A DNA stretch of 64,000 bases from Lytechinus pictus (lineage: Eukaryota; Echinodermata; Echinoidea; Temnopleuroida; Toxopneustidae), in the NCBI RefSeq assembly GCF_037042905.1, contig NW_026974141.1, positions 2,550,001 to 2,614,000 on the forward strand. Direction: 5' to 3'. The position numbers and the translations under genes are program-made. Numbering within the stretch: position 1 is the first letter of the stretch; each line of letters opens with the position of its first letter. The notes beneath the pieces were generated by a model. That model searched no databases. It was not told where the DNA came from and saw only the letters and a program-made list of their open reading frames with translations. Positions 23,901-32,049 of the stretch are shown here, piece by piece.

Positions 23901-25824
23901 ATCTCAATGATGGAACACTTTCTCTACAAAGGAAAATTTATGAAGCTCTCAAAGCGTTCATTTGACATATTTCTTCAGCTGAGAGCAGAAAATGAATTTC
24001 GATGCAGTTTAAACCGTCTTCTTTCTAATGGATGCTTAAATAACTTTCTAATAACTAGTATCTTAGCTATAAAAAAATCTCGGTGAAATGACCCGGTCTG
24101 GCCAAGGTTCAAATAATTAGAATACTAGTTTTAAGAAGCTTGTGGTCCTTTTTTCTGACTTATATTTCATCCATTTGGGATGATAACCTGAACGTTTCAT
24201 TTTGAATGGTGTGCAATGAAATAATATTAAATAACAATAAGTTTAATCGCTAGAGGGTATTCATTTGTCTCGCAATCTACTATGGTCAACAAGGAAATTC
24301 GTGATCACTCTCGCAAAAAGTGTTCACTAGCTTACAAGTTCACGAGCTTTCGAGTGCCGCTGCAACTTGTAAGCTAGTGAACACTTTTTGCGAGAGTGAT
24401 CACAAATTTCCTAGAAAGCTAGTGAACACTCTTTGCGAGAGTGATCACGAATTTCCTTGTTGACCATAGTAGATTGCGAGACAAATGAATACCCTCTAGC
24501 GATTATTTCATTCCGCAATAATGAACCTATTTAGTAACAATAAGTTTAGTTCGTAATAGCTTTAAACTACAAAGAAATGACTACAGAATATACATCATGG
24601 GGGCCTTCAGGACTTTATTTCACATTTGTTGTAAATGATTGTGGTGACATTTTTACCATGTCTAGTTACAAAGAACTAGGCCCATTATAAATGATTTATT
24701 ATTGATATTATTAGTAGTATTATAATATGTTTTGATTCTTCATTACAAACTTTTGCCTAACTGTTAAACAATTACCAAGTCCACAGTATGCTGCTTATCA
24801 AGTGAAAGTGTTTAAAGTTGAAAAATATTTTGACCAATTATATCTTCCAAGTATCATTGGTTTGATTTGTTTTACCGTATAAAAATTAGAGCAATGTGCA
24901 GTGCACAAAAATGAAGAATTACTTTGAATGATTACATAATTGTCATAATATAAATAATTTTCAAAATATGGATCACTGCATTCAGAGCCATTGATATAAT
25001 ATAATAATAACTCAATTCTATCAGAGGTCCGATCACATCCTATCCCGATTAAATGAGATATATGTATATATAAGGTTTTGTAAAAGGTAGATTATAAAAC
25101 AAAGTTGTTGCAGGAAAAATTATTTCAATCAAGGTTAATTGTCAACAAATTGTCATATATCTATATCTTTGTGAAATCATGAAATCTTAGCTCAAAACCG
25201 ATAATTCAGATGATCACTAAAAAAAAAAAAATGTGTGTGGGACAGTGTATTAATATATTGCTTGGAATTCTGTGCTTATTTTACTCATCAGTTCCACATT
25301 TTCTTCCAAAGCTATTTGGCACATATATCCTAACACATGGATGGTAATTTTATTTGGATTCTGTTTGAACTCATTTTTAGATCATTACCACAACCGGTAT
25401 TTATCTTTATATTGTAAGCCTATCAGTTATAATTCTTTTAAAATCTCTCTATCCCTCAGTGGGAACCTCTGCTACCCAGCCATACCTCCCTGAGGCCAAG
25501 CTAGGTCACGGCTACACAGAGTACCTCCCCGTCAGTCCCGATGCCGATGACGACATCGACGACGAAGCCCTCTTCGCTTCCCTCAGACCAGGGCTGTACG
25601 AGAACCACAGCGAAAAATCAAGAAAGAGCTATACTCTGCCCATCGGATCAAGTCTTCCACCATATGGAGATGACCTAGGGGTCAAGGGAGGGTCGCCGGG
25701 GGTCATTCCGAGGAGGAGGAGGAGTTTGGATACGGTGTCGTCGTCGACGCTGACGTCGGGTAGTTCACATAGTTCACCTCAGCGGCAAGTAGAGGCAAAG
25801 ACTATCTCCTTAGACGACCTATGA
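10..25824 (+). CDS. DAGLA: sn-1-specific diacylglycerol lipase, alpha type (12 visible exons, 5' partial)
   Basis: DAGLA hydrolyses sn-1 acyl chains of diacylglycerol to make 2-arachidonoylglycerol at the plasma membrane. Exons joined by consensus splice sites are 10-134, 1212-1758, 11684-11845, 13197-13277, 13945-14087, 15273-15414, 15791-16005, 16947-17073, 17742-17930, 18805-18955, 20215-20814 and 25460-25824. They sum to 2847 nt with every phase matching: 948 visible residues plus stop. Visible landmarks are a Cys-rich membrane-proximal segment (about 33-45), [12 protein letters not shown] and [10 protein letters not shown] strands, catalytic Ser320 in GHSLGAG, Asp372 in GKDVVAR and His503 in KDHLP. 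A Ser/Pro-rich tail of about 430 residues follows, which favours the alpha over the short-tailed beta paralogue. The four TM helices of the family lie upstream of the window. The vertebrate Homer motif PPxxF is not seen in the tail. The oddity is a 134-residue insertion at 91-224. Confidence 0.93.
165..478 (+). mobile_element. tRNA-derived SINE in DAGLA intron 1
   Basis: A full-length-looking copy. The Pol III A box (tggcccagtgg) is at 176-186 and the B box (ggttcaaatcc) at 220-230, followed by a family-specific body and an ATT-rich tail (tattattatcattatt). Related copies occur at 14.3, 35.1, 38.2, 40.3, 55.0 and 63.2 kb. It lacks a pairing acceptor stem, so it is not a tRNA gene. Confidence 0.85.
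479..1211. other. Rest of DAGLA intron 1
   Basis: AT-rich intron sequence with short open frames that have no recognisable protein content. Nothing beyond the splice acceptor at its right end was seen. Confidence 0.5.
1212..1758 (+). CDS. DAGLA: DAGLA visible exon 2 with lineage-specific insertion
   Basis: Acceptor 'cctcag' ends at 1211, entering in phase 2. The start encodes RCCCFKRRR and then the conserved NDIIYATFH (to residue 90). In vertebrate DAGLs the next residues are almost directly the VYEIPFF strand, but here the frame stays open for another 134 codons of Ser/Gly/Asp-rich protein. It ends at donor CTG|GTATGC (1759), whose phase 0 matches the next acceptor. GC is clearly higher than in the flanking introns up to about 1660. 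A shorter form is possible: a small pyrimidine tract and AG at 1660-1687 could mark an internal intron. Confidence 0.7.
1905..2050. repeat. Polypyrimidine tract
   Basis: Nearly pure C/T sequence built from 'cctcccctccccttgcc'-like units. It inflates the open frame running on from exon 2 and is low complexity rather than coding. Confidence 0.8.
5705..5802 (-). mobile_element. SINE 3' tail fragment
   Basis: (AAT)n followed by 'tatatagcgctt' and 'attattaccccgg', the reverse-orientation tail shared with the other SINE copies. The tRNA head is missing. Confidence 0.7.
6240..6620. repeat. Dispersed repeat with hairpin character
   Basis: It carries 'ctactgaaatccttgcatct' and 'gattggctgagc' blocks shared with 16437-16520 and 20945-21050, plus 'aatggtggcagcg' shared with 16.5 kb in reverse. 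A second block at 6385-6620 repeats the theme in opposed orientation ('cataaagcttgt'). Probably an old palindromic DNA element. Confidence 0.55.
8816..9241. mobile_element. Palindromic MITE (GCCCGAATTCAC family)
   Basis: Arms begin 'gcccgaattcacaaaggtag' and end with the imperfect reverse complement 'ccttcgtgaattcgggc'. Complementarity continues inward (ccatggtt, gcgtaatt, tttggcg, gtggactcat near the centre), so the whole 426 bp can fold back. It has no transposase. Confidence 0.85.
9964..10576. mobile_element. Palindromic MITE bounded by TTAA
   Basis: Left end 'ttaaagagatactccgggct', right end 'cctggagtatccctttaa'. The arms share 'attcattaggtgggctga' in inverted form, plus 'aaaattcac' and the poly-A flanks. 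Non-autonomous; the TTAA edges suggest a piggyBac-type target, by inference. Confidence 0.8.
10757..11030. mobile_element. GGGCCCCGTCTTAC MITE, copy 1
   Basis: Inverted termini 'gggccccgtcttacaaagag' and 'ctctttgtaagacgggcccc'. Inside each end is an inverted 'ttgatccgatcaa' motif. The same family occurs at 16117, 19087 and 35799. Confidence 0.88.
11684..11845 (+). CDS. DAGLA: DAGLA visible exon 3 (first lipase-core strands)
   Basis: The acceptor follows a long poly-T tract (11653-11668). Donor is AAG|GTAAGC. Phase 0 to 0, 54 codons. It encodes [23 protein letters not shown] and IVTDLSAD, which are hallmark class-3 lipase strands of DAGLs. Confidence 0.93.
11936..12395. mobile_element. Palindromic MITE (GCCCTTTCACAC family)
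   Basis: Left 'gccctttcacacagtaaaaa', right 'catgtgtgaaaaggc'. Internal 'cgtaatttgaacgatgatt' and 'caatgattcaagatt' blocks oppose each other. It sits in the intron just after exon 3. Confidence 0.7.
12621..12980. mobile_element. Palindromic MITE (CTGGGGCGGTATTC family)
   Basis: Ends 'ctggggcggtattctgaaca' and 'tgttccagaataccacccct' are inverted repeats. Internal 'gagatatgacaaaa' and 'ttttgtcatatct' oppose. 360 bp, no coding capacity. Confidence 0.85.
13197..13277 (+). CDS. DAGLA: DAGLA visible exon 4
   Basis: Acceptor 'tttgccag', donor GAG|GTAAGA, 27 codons in phase 0. It encodes [16 protein letters not shown], the helix that precedes the nucleophile elbow in the DAGL fold. Confidence 0.9.
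13395..13575 (-). mobile_element. tRNA-derived SINE, second subfamily
   Basis: On the minus strand the head reads ggctcagttggtagagcg (A box) and ggattcaaaccc (B box). The anticodon region is intact-looking but the acceptor ends do not pair. It lies in the intron between the helix exon and the catalytic-serine exon. Confidence 0.7.
13945..14087 (+). CDS. DAGLA: DAGLA visible exon 5 (catalytic serine)
   Basis: Acceptor 'ttgtatag', donor TG|GTGAGT, exit phase 2. It encodes [19 protein letters not shown]. The nucleophile Ser320 is codon TCT at 13987-13989. The exon ends with [10 protein letters not shown], as in the family. Six bases past the donor the intron becomes a GAT-repeat array of more than 1 kb. 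Confidence 0.95.
14094..15245. repeat. GAT/GGTGAT trinucleotide array
   Basis: More than 1 kb of (GAT)n with GGT interruptions fills most of the intron between the catalytic Ser and Asp exons. It starts within a few bases of the donor and is split by a SINE (14258-14608). It yields spurious poly-Asp, poly-Met/Val and poly-Ile frames that are not protein. Confidence 0.95.
14258..14608 (-). mobile_element. SINE inserted in the GAT array
   Basis: Reverse-oriented SINE: (AAT)n tail, 'tatatagcgctt', 'attattaccccgg', then a head containing 'gggattcgaacacac' (B box) and 'ctacaccacggctc'. The flanks on both sides are GAT repeat. Confidence 0.85.
15273..15414 (+). CDS. DAGLA: DAGLA visible exon 6 (catalytic aspartate)
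   Basis: Acceptor 'tattctttcag', donor AAG|GTAAAT. It completes Cys353 from the split TG|C codon and exits in phase 0. It encodes [19 protein letters not shown]. Catalytic Asp372 is codon GAT at 15328-15330. Confidence 0.95.
15791..16005 (+). CDS. DAGLA: DAGLA visible exon 7 (regulatory-loop region)
   Basis: Acceptor 'tcaaaccag', donor GG|GTAAGT, 215 nt, exit phase 2. It encodes [11 protein letters not shown] (a Cys triplet that could be palmitoylated) and [16 protein letters not shown]. This corresponds to the DAGL stretch between the Asp and His strands that carries the regulatory loop in vertebrates. Here the stretch is short. Confidence 0.92.
16117..16388. mobile_element. GGGCCCCGTCTTAC MITE, copy 2
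   Basis: Starts 'gggccccctcttacaaagag' and ends 'ctctttgtaagacgggcccc'. The interior shares 'gaaatccatcagtgtcataa' and 'acatgcataatagatgttga' with copy 3. Confidence 0.88.
16420..16520. repeat. Dispersed repeat copy
   Basis: The block 'tgaaatccttgcatctgatt' followed by ggctcagagcaaa is shared with about 6.27 kb and 20.97 kb. It abuts the MITE ending at 16388. Confidence 0.5.
16947..17073 (+). CDS. DAGLA: DAGLA visible exon 8 (catalytic histidine)
   Basis: Acceptor 'cccacccag', donor AAG|GTCTGT (weak after GT). It enters in phase 2 and exits in phase 0. It encodes [16 protein letters not shown] and then [16 protein letters not shown]. Catalytic His503 is codon CAT at 17038-17040. Three decayed tandem copies of its last roughly 50 bases follow in the intron. 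Confidence 0.93.
17205..17595 (+). pseudogene. Three decayed tandem copies of the DAGLA catalytic-His exon end
   Basis: Copies near 17205-17255, 17368-17420 and 17543-17590 repeat the last roughly 50 bases of exon 8 plus its donor and about 120 bases of intron, with a spacing of 164-176 bases. The first reads [14 protein letters not shown] (His to Tyr) and keeps a GT. The second is frameshifted and has GC at the donor. The third reads [14 protein letters not shown] with a GT. None has a good acceptor, so they are probably non-coding relics. Confidence 0.8.
17742..17930 (+). CDS. DAGLA: DAGLA visible exon 9 (tail begins)
   Basis: Acceptor 'tatctttag', donor CAG|GTAGGT, 63 codons in phase 0. 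It encodes [15 protein letters not shown] and then a Pro/Ser-rich stretch including SSSSSHSS. It is the start of the cytoplasmic C-terminal tail. Confidence 0.85.
18805..18955 (+). CDS. DAGLA: DAGLA visible exon 10 (tail)
   Basis: Acceptor 'aatctccag', donor TCAG|GTATGT, exit phase 1. The protein is Ser/Asn/Pro-rich ([16 protein letters not shown], then [14 protein letters not shown]). Three decayed copies of its 3' half follow at 19.03-19.67 kb. Confidence 0.8.
19027..19675 (+). pseudogene. Three decayed tandem copies of DAGLA exon 10 3' end
   Basis: Blocks ending near 19330, 19474 and 19662 repeat 'cagaagagcaggtgccattc'-like sequence, the 'cctcaggtatgtag' donor and the intron text 'gaactgatctccattc'. 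Spacing is about 145-190 bases once the MITE inside the first copy is removed. Frames are damaged (for example, the second has lost the middle of the segment). Confidence 0.8.
19087..19306. mobile_element. GGGCCCCGTCTTAC MITE, copy 3
   Basis: Ends 'gggccccgtcttacaa' and 'ctttgtaagacggtgccc'. The left terminus has a short internal deletion. It interrupts the first decayed copy of exon 10, so it inserted after that duplication. Confidence 0.85.
20215..20814 (+). CDS. DAGLA: DAGLA visible exon 11 (long tail exon)
   Basis: The frame is open from 20148, but the first AG after the poly-T tract is at 20213-20214. An exon start at 20215 gives the required phase 1 (20218 also fits). Donor is ATG|GTGAGT. 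It encodes 200 codons of acidic, Ser/Thr-rich tail, including [28 protein letters not shown] and [11 protein letters not shown], with many potential phosphorylation sites. Confidence 0.85.
20945..21050. repeat. Dispersed repeat copy
   Basis: The 'gttataagctactgaaatcc' block with gcatctgattggctcagagc is shared with the 6.25 and 16.44 kb copies. It lies just after the exon 11 donor region. Confidence 0.5.
22516..22765. mobile_element. Short element related to the foldback core
   Basis: Starts 'catggccgtacgaac', then G7, 'cagcacgcataaac' and 'agcgaagcgaccaagcttgt'. It ends with C-rich sequence and 'gtgctgcatatgaccatg', an inverted echo of the start. The order of blocks matches the right half-core of the foldback at 32.85-33.07 kb. 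Confidence 0.7.
24246..24504. mobile_element. Near-perfect palindromic MITE
   Basis: Arms of about 90-100 bp starting 'aatcgctagagggtattcat' and ending with its complement. The inner block 'gtgatcactctcgc' and 'gttcactagcttacaag' recurs in a partial second copy of the right arm (24395-24450). No coding potential. Confidence 0.9.
25460..25824 (+). CDS. DAGLA: DAGLA terminal coding exon
   Basis: Acceptor 'atccctcag' in phase 1, matching the previous donor across a 4.6-kb intron. It encodes [16 protein letters not shown], an acidic patch ([12 protein letters not shown]), a basic RRRRS run and Ser-rich sequence, and ends [11 protein letters not shown] before TGA at 25822-25824. No clear AATAAA follows within about 800 bases, so the 3'UTR end is undefined. 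Confidence 0.85.
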
Positions 25825-26158
25825 CAGAGATTCAGAAGGACTCAACATTTGGGAATTTTTGTGAGATATATTAATAATAATAATGACACTCTTACAAGTT
25901 TTTCCAATACTTATGTGTTTATGTTTGGTAGTATATTACTTTAGTTCAATACTGATATCAGCAGCAGTCACTTGACTGGTGTACACAGGAGAGAAAGATT
26001 GCAATGGTAAACATCCTTAATGATGGAATCTATTGATATTATGGATTGTGTAAACTGGACCTTGCACCTTACAGGTATGCAGAATGTTGTCAGTAACCTT
26101 TTCAATTCCTAAAGATATTTTAGGCGTATGTACATGTACTTTAAAATGAGAAGACGAG

Positions 26159-26587
26159 TATATAAAACAACTATAGATTACCGAAGTGATGATGTCACAT
26201 AAAAGCTTTTTTTTCATTTCAGCATTTTTGATACCTTATTTTGATAGCGCATGATGAAAAAAAAACCACTACCAAAATTTGGTGAGAATCGGTCCATGGG
26301 GGCCCAAGATATGATGTCATGAATACAGAATTTGCCCCACAGTCAATGTATTAGTTGCCTGGTTCTAAAAGTTAGGAACCAGGCCAATAATACATTGACT
26401 TCAATGGGGCTAATTATGTATTCATGAGGTCATATTTCAGGCCCCCATGGACCGATTCTCAACGAATTTTGGTAGTGGGGTTTTTTCATCCTGCGCTACC
26501 AAAATATGGTATAAAAAAACGCTGAAATGCAAAAAAAAGAAGTTTTTGTGACGTCATCACTTAGGTACTCTATATAAAACAACTATA
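26159..26587. mobile_element. Palindromic element with 17-bp flanking direct repeat
   Basis: The element spans 26176-26570. Terminal arms 'gattaccgaagtgatgatgt' and the reverse of 'gtgacgtcatcacttaggta' continue inward through 'accaaaattt', 'gagaatcggtccatgggggc' and 'gttcctaac'-type pairs. The identical 17-mer 'tatataaaacaactata' flanks it at 26159-26175 and 26571-26587. Confidence 0.85.
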
Positions 26588-26993
26588 TGTATTGGGAGAC
26601 AATATCTAATTTTAGCCCATAGGGCTTATCAGGAAATGAAGAATTTAATTAAACACTTGATTTTTACGCATTGTGTGATTCGCATTGCATTAATATGATC
26701 CTGTTAATGTAATGAATTCATCATTTCCTGATGAAGACCTATAGGGAAAATTATTTAGTCTCGCTTACATCCAACCGCAACCAACGCAGGACCATCATGT
26801 TTTATTCTTACTCTAAAATGGGTCTGTCCAAACACCATTCCGACTAAAATGCAATCTTCATGTCATGTCAGACAATTGAATTACATACAGTGCATTAACC
26901 ATATGAAACCTTACCAAAAGATAAAGGTGCGTCTTTCCCTGCAGAAATCCTTTTCATCGATATTCCTTACATTTCACCATTGACAAAACTATA

Positions 26994-27373
26994 GGGTCGT
27001 CTGCACCAGCCTGAGTTTTCAAATAATCGTGCTATTTCTGATCCAGCTGATCTCGAGATTATTTCTAATGGAGACGCAATCATCGCGATAGTTCGCTGGA
27101 TTTATCTTGAGATTGCAATCCTAAGTCAACTTAGGATTATTTTCAAAATAGCACGCTATTTACGAATTACCCCGCTAATTCGCAGGTGCAGACGCACTCG
27201 GGATTATGTATTCACGGCGTCAGACCATAATGCATCGATGCCTCGCTCGCGCATTAATTGCCCTTCTTGCGCTGGTGGAGATGGGGTGTCTTGAATCTCG
27301 AGATAAATCGCAAAGAGGGCCGATCGGGCTTAAATCTCGAGATTGAGCAAACTCGGGCTGGTGCTGCACCTCC
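26994..27373. mobile_element. Palindromic MITE (CTGCACCAGCC family)
   Basis: Left 'gggtcgtctgcaccagcctg' and right 'cgggctggtgctgcacctcc' are inverted. Internal 'atctcgagatt' blocks recur. It is GC-richer than its surroundings. Confidence 0.8.
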
Positions 27374-27784
27374 TAATGAGGTGTATGGGAAAGCTGTTGT
27401 AAAACATGCTTAGCCCTTTGACTGCAGGATTCCTGCTCAAAGTTGTTGCACAGATTTTTGGTTAATAGCCTAGTAAGTTAGGCAAAACAAATTAATCATA
27501 AATAACAAGTAAACATTTAACCCTTTGAACATGGGATTGTTTGTATTTTGGAGCTACATGCATAGAGTGTGATGATTACAGCATGCCTTATAGGAAATCA
27601 AAACTTGAATCCTAAGTGCCTTCAAGTATTTTTCGTCTGAAATAAATTGTTTCTTCTTTCTTTTTTTACATTACAAAAATTGTATCCGAGGTGGAGATAT
27701 AGATCAGATCACACTTCTTCTTTTACTTCTTCTCCTGCTTCTTCTTCTATCTTATCATTTCTTGTCTTTTCTTCATCCAAGGAC

Positions 27785-28163
27785 TAAACATGCTAGTCTA
27801 GATCTGGACGCTAGTAGTTATTTGTTTGGAAAACCCTACACTCAACCACACACTAATACACCAGTCCTCTCTCTTTTGACCTTCTCCTACTAAAGGTGAA
27901 AAGAGAGACGACTGATGTATTGGTGTGATAGTGGGTGAGTGAGTGAGTGAAGGGTTTTCCAAACATACAACTACTAACGTCCTGAGCCCCGTAACATAAA
28001 GATTAGCGATGAAAAGCTAATATGAAAGAAAACTTCTGATTGGTTCCTGGTCAGTATTTTGCGCCAAATGCGCATGTAACATTGATCTTGATTAGTCAAT
28101 TCATTTAGCGATTGATCGCTAATCTTTGTGTTACGGAACCCCAGCTCTAGACTATAAACATGC
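27785..28163. mobile_element. Palindromic MITE interrupted by another MITE
   Basis: Left arm 'catgctagtctagatctgg', then 'tttggaaaaccctacactca' and 'ctgatgtattggtgt'-type pairs. The right arm resumes as 'ctctagactataaacatg' only after a 157-bp insert (27984-28142). Confidence 0.8.
27984..28142. mobile_element. Nested MITE (GCCCCGTAACATAAAG)
   Basis: Ends 'gccccgtaacataaagatta' and 'aatctttgtgttacgg' are inverted repeats with a central 'gcgat' pairing. It sits inside the right arm of the surrounding palindrome. Confidence 0.85.
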
Positions 28164-28576
28164 TTACAGATGATTTTCTGTTTTTGCATAACCAAGCAAA
28201 CAAGAAGTACATACATGTCCATTGATGCATATTCACCGAGTACTCCCAATTAGGGGGTAAAGTCATTTTCACACTTTTTAATATTTTGTAGCTATTATTT
28301 ATATTGTTTCTGTAATATTGTAAAAACTATTTAACGTTCTTATTCGTGGTTATTGATATCTTCTAATTCAAAATGGTCTTATTAATCACATCTGTCAAGT
28401 TTTGTTGGTATTCATCCCGGGGTATTCATATTTGCGTTTTCACTTACCTATACTTCATGGGCGTAGTACTATAATTTATCAACTAGTTTACCCCAAGGAG
28501 TATGGAATTTGAGTCAGTACATTATTAATTAGATGCAATTATAGAATTACATGTATAATGTCATGGATTATTTATA

Positions 28577-28725
28577 TCTCGGTCACATTTGCTCTATGGC
28601 GGCCGTATGGCGAGTCGAAAACAGCCGTTTTAACATTTTTTGTACCAGCTACATATAGGTGGTTTGAATAAAAATGAATAAAAGGGCTGTTTTTGGCTCG
28701 CCGTAGAGCTAATGTGACCGAGGTA
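28577..28725. mobile_element. CTCGGTCACATTTG MITE, copy 1
   Basis: Arms 'ctcggtcacatttgctctat' and 'agctaatgtgaccgag', with a shared centre 'taggtggtttgaataaaaat'. The second copy, at 49027-49169 inside PPP1R32, has the same centre. Confidence 0.88.
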
Positions 28726-28880
28726 TAAATCAGTTCATTTTTTCCTGTGGTGAACGGTACAACATGAAAATAGTGATATATTTTTTAACACTAATTGTAG
28801 CTTTCAAATACAATGGATCAACGCAGAATGTTTATTGTTTTTGTGTGCAAATTAGCTGACCAGGGAAAGGATTATACACT

Positions 28881-29164
28881 TAGGCCCGTATTCTGAACTC
28901 GGGTTTAACTTAAACCTGGTTTAAAGTTGTGGTTTAACTTTGGAGAGCCAATCGGAACACAAATCCCTAACAGTACCCATTCAATTTATCAACTCATATG
29001 ACATCCAAATTGTTCATATTTGTCTGGGAATGATAACCGAAGTATTTTTCTTCATAATGAAAGTAAAAGGAAACACAATAGTAAACGTAAGAAATATACA
29101 ACATAATTCTAACACAGAGTTAGACTGTGGTCTAAGTTAAACCTGACATCAGAATACAGGCCAT
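28881..29164. mobile_element. Palindromic MITE (TAGGCCCGTATTCTG)
   Basis: Left 'taggcccgtattctgaactc', right 'cagaatacaggccata', and internal 'gtttaacttaaacctg' against 'taagttaaacctg'. 284 bp. Confidence 0.8.
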
Positions 29165-29193
29165 AGTGTCATTTTCTAAATGCCAAAACTGAA

Positions 29194-29360
29194 CAGGGGC
29201 CGCAGGGGGGGGGGGGCTTCAGCCCCCCTGCTTTTTTCCAAATCCGCGTACAAAAACGTAAAAATGACCATATGATTGTGATTTTTTGCATGGTCAGCCC
29301 CCCAAAAATTTTTTGGCTCAGCCCCCTCCCCCCACTTTGAAAACCATTCCGCGGCCCCTG
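29194..29360. mobile_element. G/C-run palindromic element
   Basis: Starts 'caggggccgc' then a G12 run and 'cttcagccccc'. Ends 'gcggcccctg' after 'cagccccctcccccc'. Resembles the G-run elements at 22.5, 32.3 and 57.9 kb. Confidence 0.7.
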
Positions 29361-30729
29361 CTAAATATGCGTTATATTTGTTACTTATTCTTATTGATGA
29401 ATTTTCAATTTGTATTTGATATGGGATTATTCAATAGTAATTATCCTTTTATTAATTATGCCTTATTTGCATACACTACACTCAGTTATGAAATTCAAAG
29501 TGGATTCAGTGAGAGTATTTCATATACAAAATTAAATCAAGTAATTCATATTGATATTTAATGAGAGATTGTATAATGATCAAATTATATATACCTATTT
29601 TCTTCATACTCGGTAGTACTATTTAAATATAAAAACGTCTAAATGTTATTTTCTACACTACTATTCTATTTTCTATCATTGGGAGTAGGAATTGAAAAAT
29701 GTTTTTAATTATTGATTTTTGTAAAAATGAATCACCTCTTGATACTTTGCATATGAACGAAATTTCCAAATTAAGAATGATCATTTGAATTACTAAGTAA
29801 TTATCTAATGATTTTATTTCGTCTTGCATGTAAAAAAATTAGAATCATATTAGAATCCCATGTCAACAACGATCAACATAAATAATTGTTTATTTAGATA
29901 AAACTTTGATCGTGGCATAAAGCCGAATTACAAAAGTTTTGACAATACAAAAGATTGTTCAAATATTGCACAATTGAAATGCTTTATTGTCTATCTGTTA
30001 GTGGTTTATCTCATATGTTCTCTATATAATTCAAATATAGCAATAGCAATTCATTATTGCAATCAATTATTCTGTTTCATATGAAAATTCTCACTAACAT
30101 GTACCATAATTCAAATTCGAATGAATAAAAATGGCAAACTTTTTAATTTCAGACCCCCTGTCTCATATTTCTCAGGTTTTATGTTAATATTTAATATTAT
30201 GTTGGTAATTTGGTAATATACAAAATTTTGGGAAGTGTATTTCCATTGACATATTCTATTTAACACAGTACTAATTTATATACACTACGTACTAGCTTAT
30301 TATAAAGAGTAAAAATCTGCAAGTGAGGATAACTTGAATTAGTCACCCTACTTGCAAGTTTTAGTATAGAGATTTATATATTAAAAAAGAATATACTTCC
30401 TTATGCAATAGAATTTAGGTAGAAAGTATTCACATATGTTGTTGGAACATTTTTATATTAAATCTATCATGTTTACATGTACATACATGTATTTTGAGCA
30501 CAAACTGCATATATACACTGTATATGTTCATTTAGTATGAGGCGCCGAATGTACCAATATTATATAGAACAATTATTTGTTATATACTCATTATTTATTA
30601 AATAATAACTATTATTTATATATAATTTACATTTTATTTGTAAATAACTACTATTATATAAAATATCATTTCTAATTATTTATATATAATTCCAAGTAAT
30701 ACTTCATTATTTGTAAATAATAATAGTTC

Positions 30730-31490
30730 GACATTCCATTATTTATAAATAATGATTATTTGTTTTTCATTATTTATAAATAATGATTATTTGTTTTTCA
30801 TTATTTACAAATAATGATTATTTGTTTTTCATTATTTATAAATAATGATTATTTGTTTTTCATTATTTATAAATAATGATTATTTGTTTTTCATTATTTA
30901 CAAATAATGATTGTTTTTCATTATCTATAAATAATGATTATTTGTTTTTCATTATTTACAAATAATGATTATTTGTTTTTCATTATTTATAAATAATTAT
31001 TATTTGTTTTTCATTATTTATAAATAATGATTATTTGTTTTTCATTATTTACAAATAATGATTATTTGTTTTTCATTATTTATAAATAATGATTATTTGT
31101 TTTTCATTATTTATAAATAATTTGTTGAGTTTTCCATTATTTATAAAAATAATGATTATTTGTTAAATAATGAAAACGTCTACTTCATTATTTATAAATA
31201 ATTTTTTCGAGTGCTAAATTATTCTCATTATTTATAAATAATCATTATTTAATGTTCGAGTTTTCCATTATTTATAAATAAAGATTATTTGTTAAATAAT
31301 GAAATATCTACTTCATTATTTATAAATAATAATTTTGTTTCAATATCCCATTATTTTTAAATAATCATTATTTATAAACAATTTTTACAGTTTGCCATTA
31401 TATACAAATAATCATTCTTTATATACAAATAACCATTATTTATTAAATAATGCCATTATTTATTAAATAATGCCATTATTTATTAAATAA
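30730..31490. repeat. Left-arm 31-bp palindromic satellite
   Basis: About 12 tandem 31-bp monomers of 'cattatttataaataatg' plus 'attatttgttttt', then degenerate derivatives. The 18-mer is itself a perfect palindrome. Not CRISPR: the units are contiguous and have no unique spacers. Confidence 0.92.
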
Positions 31491-32049
31491 TGGAAAACTC
31501 GCTATAACATGCATGATATGAATATTCATGATGCGATTTCCTTTTTCGTGATTTTTCTTCACAAATTTTTGTCCATTTCCTCTTCATAATGACATTTCTT
31601 GAAGCAATTTTCTAGGGATATGGTCTGATTGTAATATTCTTCATTTTCTATATAACTTCGTCTTCGTAGAAATATCAAAAAGTGTAATTTTATACGATTT
31701 TTCCTACAGTTCACAATCCCCATAGGCGCGCGTGTATCGTAGGGACAACCGGTGAATCGACGGAGTGCTCTTCATCGAAATACTACGTTGGTTGGTCCCC
31801 GGAAGTGGCGGGCGGAATTTAGCCCGAATCCTCGATGGAAGTCGATCAAGTGCATATGAGCTGAGAGAGTGAAATATCAGTGTACTTGTACAGGCCCTTC
31901 TACTTTTTATAAATATTTCTTGTTGCGTTTTTTGTTAAGTTAATTTTTCCTGGTGTAGAGATAAGTTTCAGTTCTAATAATGCACTTCAAATACATTTTG
32001 GAGTGTCTGTTTGAGGCGTTTGGTGTGCACGAAAGCCTTCGTATTTCAC

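Larger units (their letters stand above)
20815..25459. other. DAGLA last intron
   Basis: 4.6 kb of AT-rich sequence. It contains a dispersed repeat, the elements at 22516 and 24246, and a possible 12-nt microexon at 23011-23022. No other exon-like frame was recognised. Confidence 0.5.
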
